From positions 52,061,779-52,125,778 of the forward strand of contig NW_024041150.1 in the NCBI RefSeq assembly GCF_014851395.1: a stretch of DNA of 64,000 bases, given 5' to 3'. How positions within the stretch are numbered: the stretch's first letter is position 1; each line of letters starts with the position of its first letter. The translations under genes were made by a program, and so were the position numbers. Shown one piece after another: positions 57,754 to 64,000 of the stretch. Origin of the DNA: Micropterus salmoides. Taxonomy: Eukaryota > Chordata > Actinopteri > Centrarchiformes > Centrarchidae. Below the pieces are notes generated by a model. That model was not told where the DNA came from. It saw only the letters and a list, made by a program, of their open reading frames with translations, and did no database searches.

Positions 57754-59694
57754 GCAGTACTTTTTTGCTTGCACTTGCTATGTTTACTATGTCCTTGTAT
57801 AATAAAACCTAATGGGCAATTCATTTGTTTCTGATTATCTTGTCTTACACCACTGGCAAATCTTTGTTCAGCTCTAGCATACTGATTCACAATAACATGC
57901 ATGATAGAAAATACCTGCAGTTTTTGCATTAACTACTGCTAGAAATCCTACTTTTACAATTGGATAGTAAATTTTGTCCTGTAATCCTGTAGATTACCTT
58001 TGTCATGTCATATCATCCCTGCTGAGTCAGCACACATGCAGGCATGACTAAAGAAATCTTTAAATGTGCATGTGGCACCTTTTCACCTCAGTGAGAAAAT
58101 AATTCATTTTAATTCAGTTAGAAACTCCACGACTTTAATGGCTCCTGTGTTTCAGCAGCTTTTCCGCTCATGTTTAAAACTTTCTGCACATTCAGTGGTG
58201 GTAAATGAGGGAGGGCAAGCACTGTTTGTTTTACTTTCCACACTGCCCCCTGTTTGTGTAAAATATCATACTGGGGACCTGATAAATCAACAATGTTGCA
58301 TGAAAGTAACACAAAAACAATTAGACTGCCAAGTATGTCTATCAAAAGTTGACGTAGGTCGTCTGCGAGCATTTCTGAAGGAGCTCATCTCAGTCAAATA
58401 ATTTCATTTGGTTGATCTCCACCCACCATAACCTCGCACTGTGCTGTGTCTTGTAGAGGCAAATTAGACATTTGATAATCAGATTGCATTGGACATCCTC
58501 TGTGACGCTGGACAGGCAGGAAAATTACTAAGTAGTTTTGCATCATAACTTGCATTGGAAAGATCTAATGGGCAGAGGACATTTAAAACTCAGACATAAA
58601 AGTTTCCATTAGTCAAACTGAGAAATCTTTTGTCAGCTTGCCAGCTGGGGAAGAACAAAAGCATTTGTCCATGAGTTGTAACACAATAACATATTAGTCA
58701 TGCACTGTGTTTTTGCTCCTAGTGGCACAGATTTTATAGGTTACTCACGGTCACGTTCTCTTTGTCTCCTGTACTAACTAGAGGCTGAGTTCTCCTCTTC
58801 TCTCAAATTCTTTAACTTGAAATTTCTTCCTTCATGATTGGGGTGTGGAAACATTATGTATATTTAAAACACCAAAAATGACAGCTGAAAAGTTTTTCTG
58901 TGAGGCAAATGCACTTTTCTATTAACAAAAGATAAGCTCTGTTGGTAGAGCAGTTCAGGCCCCGGATGTGGATTCGATTTCCAACTTGGCCAATTACCTG
59001 TTTGCAGGCCTGGATTAAGAATTCAGAGCCCCCTGGGAACAACGTCTTGTAGCCAGTAGTATAGTCTTGTTTTTTGTAGTGAGTTTACTGTGATTGTTCA
59101 CAAACATTGCATGTTTTCTTATTCTGCCAAAAAAACCTCTCTCATAGCACTTACATATGTTATTAAACATTTCTTGTTTCTATTTTTCAGGACATTTTAA
59201 ACAAATTCTTTTAAAAAGTGGTGAGGACATGTCCCCAGCGTCCCCAGTGTAAATGACACCTATGCAGATGGGGAGAACAGATTTATATTCTAATGTTTAG
59301 TGTTACTCACCATCTAACTCAGCCAGTTAGGAGCTGCATGAAGCCATAGATGTAATATGAATCTGGTTTTATCAGCTGGCAATTTTCAATGCACATTTAG
59401 TGTAAGTTGCAACTGTTATTAACCATAATGGAAAGCTGGTGCTTTTCAGTAGCAGTAATAACAATGAACATAGGCCTGTGTGCAGTTATATCATCAAAAC
59501 TCATTCATTACAGATTATCATCAACAGGGAGGACACAAAAAGTGGTCCAAACTATTATCTGCAAACTATTATCTGCCAAAACCATTGTCAAGGTTTTGTA
59601 GCTGCTGTATGAGCTGAAATGCATGAGCAAGCACACAGGAACTGTGTTCTACTACTGTACAGACACACACACACACAGTATCCTGCATTCATTC
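57754..59694. other. Intergenic stretch, no gene seen
   Basis: A tRNA-like patch GTTGGTAGAGCAGTTCAGG with GGATTCGATTT (58,940-58,981) looks like a SINE head remnant. Open frames at 58,066-58,401 and 59,407-59,601 have no recognised motif. Confidence 0.45.
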
Positions 59695-59990
59695 ATCCAC
59701 CACATTAACGTTATTTAAGTTAACTAATAATAGATGCAATTTAATCTACCAACAATGCTGTTACAGTTCCGTTAATGATAACGTATGTGCTACTTTCACT
59801 CATCAGGTGACACCATCAGCCTCCTCATTTTCTGTAGTTTCAGTAACGATAACGTTCGTGTCATCTGCTGCAGCTTCAGTGTCACCCGGAGCGGCAGCAG
59901 ATTCATCTGCAGGTTTACCAAAACACTGAAAGAGTGTAGTTTGAGTTTGCTTGCGTCTCACATCTCCTTTAGGGCTTCATATTAGTTATC
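59695..59990 (+). repeat. Interspersed repeat Y, copy 2
   Basis: Aligns with the reverse complement of 43,645-43,935. The frame at 59,785-59,985 shares TKTLKECSLSLL with the other copy and is explained by the repeat. Confidence 0.7.
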
Positions 59991-62201
59991 AAAGTTATTT
60001 CAAAGTTGTGCCGGGTGACCGCCAGTAACTAAACCGCACTAAAGTCTCTAATGAAGAAAGCAAAGGAAAGTAAATCTGCTCATCCAGCCATCTCACCTAC
60101 AGCATCTGATGAAAGCAGCCGGCGGCTCTGCGAGTAAAATCAGCCGATGAAAGTATGAATGAAAGCTGCTGGAGCGCAGTGATCAATAGGTGACGAGTGA
60201 TGTGGCTTGCAAATAAACTGTATGCTGTAGTGTTAAAGGATATCAGAAGAGGAAATAAACTGAAAGCCTATAACTGTGCAGACTTTGATTAGTCAGGCTA
60301 CATCATTTCAATTTCCCTGAAACATTTAGCCTAATAAATCCCAAGACACCATGATCATATTCTGGATTATTCAAAAATGAATTCACACTCAGAATCAATA
60401 AATCTAAATGCAGATAATATAAACACTGTGCCAGTAGAAGTGATCCTGTGCCTCTGAGCATGACACGGAGTCAAAATCTGTAATTGATTGGCATAAAATA
60501 TGAATCGACTGGTTTTGAAGCAGTTATTGTGCGTCTGCCACCTGTAGTTGCTGTTGGTAACAGCAGATGTGGTTTAATACTACAGGTCACAGCTAAACAA
60601 AGTATTCTCAGGCAGTAACTGGTCTTTTTCCATCATGATGTGAGCAGTCATGATCTGACTTTATGCTGCACACGACATGAGTCTGCAGTGAAAGTGAAAG
60701 GAGTTGGTGACCTGAGAAAGTGAGCAGCCTGTCAGCTATTCAGATATCAGCTCACTGTCGGCTCCTCACTGTTACAGCGCTGCAATATTTCACACTGCTG
60801 TCAGAAAAGTGTCTTATTTTGTAGATTCATTTTTGATGAACGATGGCGGTCAGTGCTCACTCACACAACTTGTGTTTTGCCAGTTAAATACTTTTAAAGT
60901 GAAGCTTCAGCGGCAGGAAATGTTCAGTTTGCATTAGCAGCAACTTAAAACAGCATTTTTATCTTGTAATTTCGCCACAGATGGTGAAGTTGACAGGAAG
61001 TTAAGAGTCAAGTTAAATCATAATGTCAGAAATTTCTACACCACCAGGATTTAGAAGATGCTGGAAGTTGCTGTGTTTATATTTTGGACCCATAAGAACT
61101 GGAAATATTTTCTGAACCCACAACAAATTTATAAAAATAAACCAACGTTTGTGTTTGAGATGATGAAGTCTTCCTTTATGATTCACTAAACAAACTATTT
61201 AAACCTTCCTTGGATCAGCTGGAAATGCAGGACACAAACCCTCTGCACACAGTTTGCTCCTCCAGTGACTTTAAAGTGAAAACTATCATCTGTTGAACAA
61301 ACTGAAGCTCCTCTGCTGCCTCCTGCTGGCTGCTTCCTGTCACTGTCAGTCTGTTCATCCCTCAGGACAAACTGGAGAGCTCCTCACAAAACATTCACAT
61401 TAACACAACAGCTGCATTTACTACACTGCTGTACTCAAGTACAACACTCAGGTACTTGTACTTTACTTTCTACTTCTGCTCCACTTCTCAGAGGGAAATA
61501 TTGTACTTTTACTTCACTACATTTATCTGACAGCTTTTGTTACTTAGAAACACATACGAGTTCACATTTAGTGTTTAAAATAGGTTTTGTTATAAACTCC
61601 CAACAGTTTATAGAATTATGACAACATTTATTGAAAGTTTTCTTGTACTCGATATAAATTCTTCACACCAGACTCTACTACTGAAAATCTCTAATGAAGA
61701 CAATCATCAGTTACAGTCTGATACAAAATGAGCTCCAGCTCAACAACTACAGCAGTAAAATCCTGCTTTTACATTAATGAGACATTAAAATAACAGAAAC
61801 TTCATATAATTAACATCTTAAATGTTAAAACATCAACACTCACTGAGTCATAATGATGAGATATGAAGTAATTTACTGTCATATGTTGATCTGAGTTTTG
61901 GTTTAAAAAAAATCTCAGTACCTTAAAAATGTTGACTCACCACAGGAGCTTTTATTTCGGTAATTCTTACCTTTTTTGGGCCATAAGGGTCAAACAACAG
62001 AGAATCCCTCAGTAATAATAGAGTCAGAACAGATCTAATTATTAACTGCAGCTTACAGCAGATACAAGCCAAACTACTGCAGGAAGCACATCAGCTTCTG
62101 TACGTTACAGTAAGGGAGGAAACATCAACGCTGACATGAGCCTTTTTGGTTACACCAACTGATTTGTGGTGGAAATTATATATTTCCTTCTAAAGAAATA
62201 G
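59991..62201. other. Intergenic stretch with a common fish repeat
   Basis: At 61,428-61,560 the text CTGTACTCAAGTACAACAC, GGTACTTGTACTTTACTTTC, CAGAGGGAAATATTGTACTT and TTCACTACATTTATCTGACAG is an interspersed repeat frequent in teleosts. A short repeat at 60,878-60,980 matches 41,507-41,610. No gene was seen. Confidence 0.5.
61428..61560 (+). repeat. Teleost ACTTGTACTTTACTT-type interspersed repeat
   Basis: Recognised by its text; class unknown and limits approximate. Confidence 0.6.
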
Positions 62202-62900
62202 TTACAACAAACAGGTGTCTTTATTATATTTATTTACAGAGGAGACATATATATTAATGCTAGAGAATAATTGTGGAGTCTAACAGAAAAGCCTTTCTCA
62301 GCCTTGAACCACAGTGGAAACTCCTTTCTCACAGGAAAGCATGAAACAAAATCTCACAGAAGGTCATTATATCAAAACACTGGTACACTTAGTGGAAATT
62401 ATAACACCACATAAGATGAGCAAAGAACATAAAGTAATGACATATAGAGGATTAATAAAACTACAGACAGGTAAAATCTATTTGTTTCTATTACAGTTCC
62501 CCCTTTGGCCGTCACATGGTCACATTAAGTTTATTTTAGTAACAAACTGTCAGTTCATCAATGAATGCTCTCATCTTACTGTTTAAGCAGTTTAGCAGTT
62601 TTTGTAGAACAGAGACATTCTTAAGTAGTGAGCAAGCTGGGGGATCAAAACATATTTAATTTAAACAGTTTGGTCTAAATCAAAGTTGTCACTGTCATGA
62701 TCAGGTGGATTCAATCAGGTGAATCGTTTGACATTTTTCTCAGGAACGAGGCAGAACAGGAAGTGACTGGGTCGGCGTCACTCAGACAGGTATTTTACAT
62801 ATTTACTTACTATATAGACAGAATACATTAATTGCAAGGACACATTAACTGTTGCTAACAGTAAAAACAACCCACAGAGGAGATTAGAAACAAGATGGAT
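62202..62900 (+). repeat. Unclassified interspersed repeat X, copy 2
   Basis: Aligns with 18,188-19,045 in its left and middle parts. Its right part (62,630-62,900) is repeated again at 63,418-63,640. Confidence 0.7.
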
Positions 62901-63417
62901 TTAACGTTTTGCAGATATTATCGGCCGATATAAGCTACTCGCAGATTTATATCAGCCAATATATGACTATTAAAAAAGAGAGTTGGATCCTTCCCTCATG
63001 TCATGAATGTTGCATAGTTTGCCCACCAGACGGCGCGCTGCACCTTCTCTGTTCAAAACACTGCAGCAGTACAGAACAAAACATCAGCTGACCAGTCTAC
63101 CAGAGCTCAGAGCGGTGAGGAGCTCCCGGTAGCTCTTACACTCAATATTTGAGGTGGGTTGTTAATTTGTCATGTCAAGTACATGACTTAATAATAAAAA
63201 CAGCCTTCATCACTTCTCTCCTGAAAACATTCATACCAGACTTGCTAACCCTCCCATTTTTCACTGGGGCTCTCCCAGAATAACAGCACAAGTAGGTGTG
63301 TGGTGGAGGCTATTGTTACGCTGACAGATGCGATTATAGATTTATTTCTGAAACAGTGCGGCACTTCCAGCGAACGATTCTCTCATTTCTCCCTAGTTCA
63401 TTACTTCTAAATAGTAT

Positions 63418-63640
63418 TTAACAAGCTAGGGGATCAAAACATATTTAATTTAAACAGTTTGGTCTAAATCAAGGTTGTCATTGTCATCAAATAAGGTGAA
63501 TCGCTTGGCATGTTTCTCGGGAAGGAGGCAGAACAGGAAGAGTTTGGATCGGCGTCACTCAGACTGATATATTTACACAATACATTATTAACAAGGAGAC
63601 ATTAAATTTTGCAAACAGTACAAACACAGAGGAGATGGTG
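63418..63640 (+). repeat. Unclassified interspersed repeat X, partial copy 3
   Basis: ACAAGCTAGGGGATCAAAAC, AGTTTGGTCTAAATCAAGG, GAGGCAGAACAGGAAGAG and CGGCGTCACTCAGAC match 62,630-62,900. It lies 200 bases from the zinc-finger exon that follows. Confidence 0.7.
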
Positions 63641-63836
63641 CATGGGTTGGTGCAGGAGCCACGTTGACAGCTTCAGTCTGCTTCTAAGATGAAACATTTC
63701 AAACTACAGCCTTGACCTTGGGGAACACGTCTGTAATAAATGAGTCTGAACTCAAGCCTCATATTCCACCTCTTTGTTGGAGCTTTTGACCACATCCCAT
63801 GGCCTTCATAAAGAGTCACTAAACCCCCCAAGCCTC

Positions 63837-64000
63837 TTATTTCAACTGATAACCAATGTGTATGGGTAATAAGTAGCATTTGTGTTTTCTAAAGGCACTC
63901 CTGCTGGTATAAGACCTGTCACATTGGCCACAGCTGTACGTTTTCTCTCCAGTGTGAACCCGTTGGTGTTGTTTTAGGTTACCGAATATAGCGAAACTTT
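63837..64000 (-). CDS. C2H2 zinc-finger gene, last fingers (partial)
   Basis: Read on the minus strand from the window edge: SFAIFGNLKQHQRVHTGEKT, YSCGQCDRSYTSRSAFRKHK, then CYLLPIHIGYQLK and a TAA stop at 63,837-63,839. This is the second half of one C2H2 finger, a TGEKT linker and one further finger whose final His spacing is altered (HKCYLLPIH). The rest of the gene lies to the right of the window. It is the third zinc-finger end on the minus strand here. Confidence 0.75.
   Translation of the reverse strand, partial: SFAIFGNLKQHQRVHTGEKTYSCGQCDRSYTSRSAFRKHKCYLLPIHIGYQLK

Noticed and set aside
58940..58981. Possible tRNA gene
   Set aside because: A- and B-box-like words are present, but the cloverleaf arms do not pair. 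More likely a SINE head remnant.

Overview
The window is vertebrate nuclear DNA, most likely from a spiny-rayed teleost. The genes are split by long AT-rich introns with GT-AG borders. The spaces between them hold fish-type mobile elements: two L2-clade LINEs, a DIRS-like element, a Penelope-like fragment, Tc1 remnants, tRNA-derived SINEs, hAT-like MITEs and CA/GT microsatellites. I see no bacterial features, rRNA, complete tRNA or CRISPR. Names rest on motif recognition only; no database search was run.

Layout. 1-6.8 kb: the 3' part of an L-amino-acid-oxidase-like gene (+), with exons at 3431-3567 and 5918-6725 and its 5' exons outside the window. 8.7 kb: a two-finger C2H2 zinc-finger exon (-). 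9-20 kb: SINEs, a MITE, an L2 LINE in reverse orientation (14.2-17.9 kb), an unclassified repeat and a Tc1 remnant. 21.05-23.17 kb: a C2H2 array of 24 units (-), broken in unit 13. 23.9-27.0 kb: an unclassified repeat split by a second L2 LINE that has a 9-bp target-site duplication; a related copy lies at 28.6-29.3 kb. 30.6 kb: a dead reverse-transcriptase fragment. 34.0-34.4 kb: a promoter-like region and a 31-codon first exon (-) that may belong to the zinc-finger gene.

37.8-43.0 kb: an immunoglobulin V-set locus (+). It has a signal-peptide exon, a V domain and a transmembrane exon, then two more V domains and a short tail. 44.8-47.0 kb: a decayed DIRS-like element with RNase H, a tyrosine recombinase and terminal repeats. 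47.9-48.2 kb: a possible solo LTR. 48.3-49.0 kb: two SINEs. 49.6-55.2 kb: a C-type lectin gene (+) with a non-coding first exon, a signal peptide, two lectin domains and two short tail exons, plus a Penelope fragment in intron 1 and MITEs in intron 2. 55-63.8 kb: intergenic DNA with repeats. 63.84 kb to the end: the last fingers of another zinc-finger gene (-).

The oxidase, V-set and lectin families are all linked to immunity in fish, but nothing here shows that they act together or share control. I found no convincing new biological system. The best items for follow-up are the possible membrane or secreted choice at the lectin 3' end, the V domain that has lost a disulfide cysteine, the broken zinc-finger array and its possible distant first exon, and the unexplained open frame at 33.16-33.45 kb.
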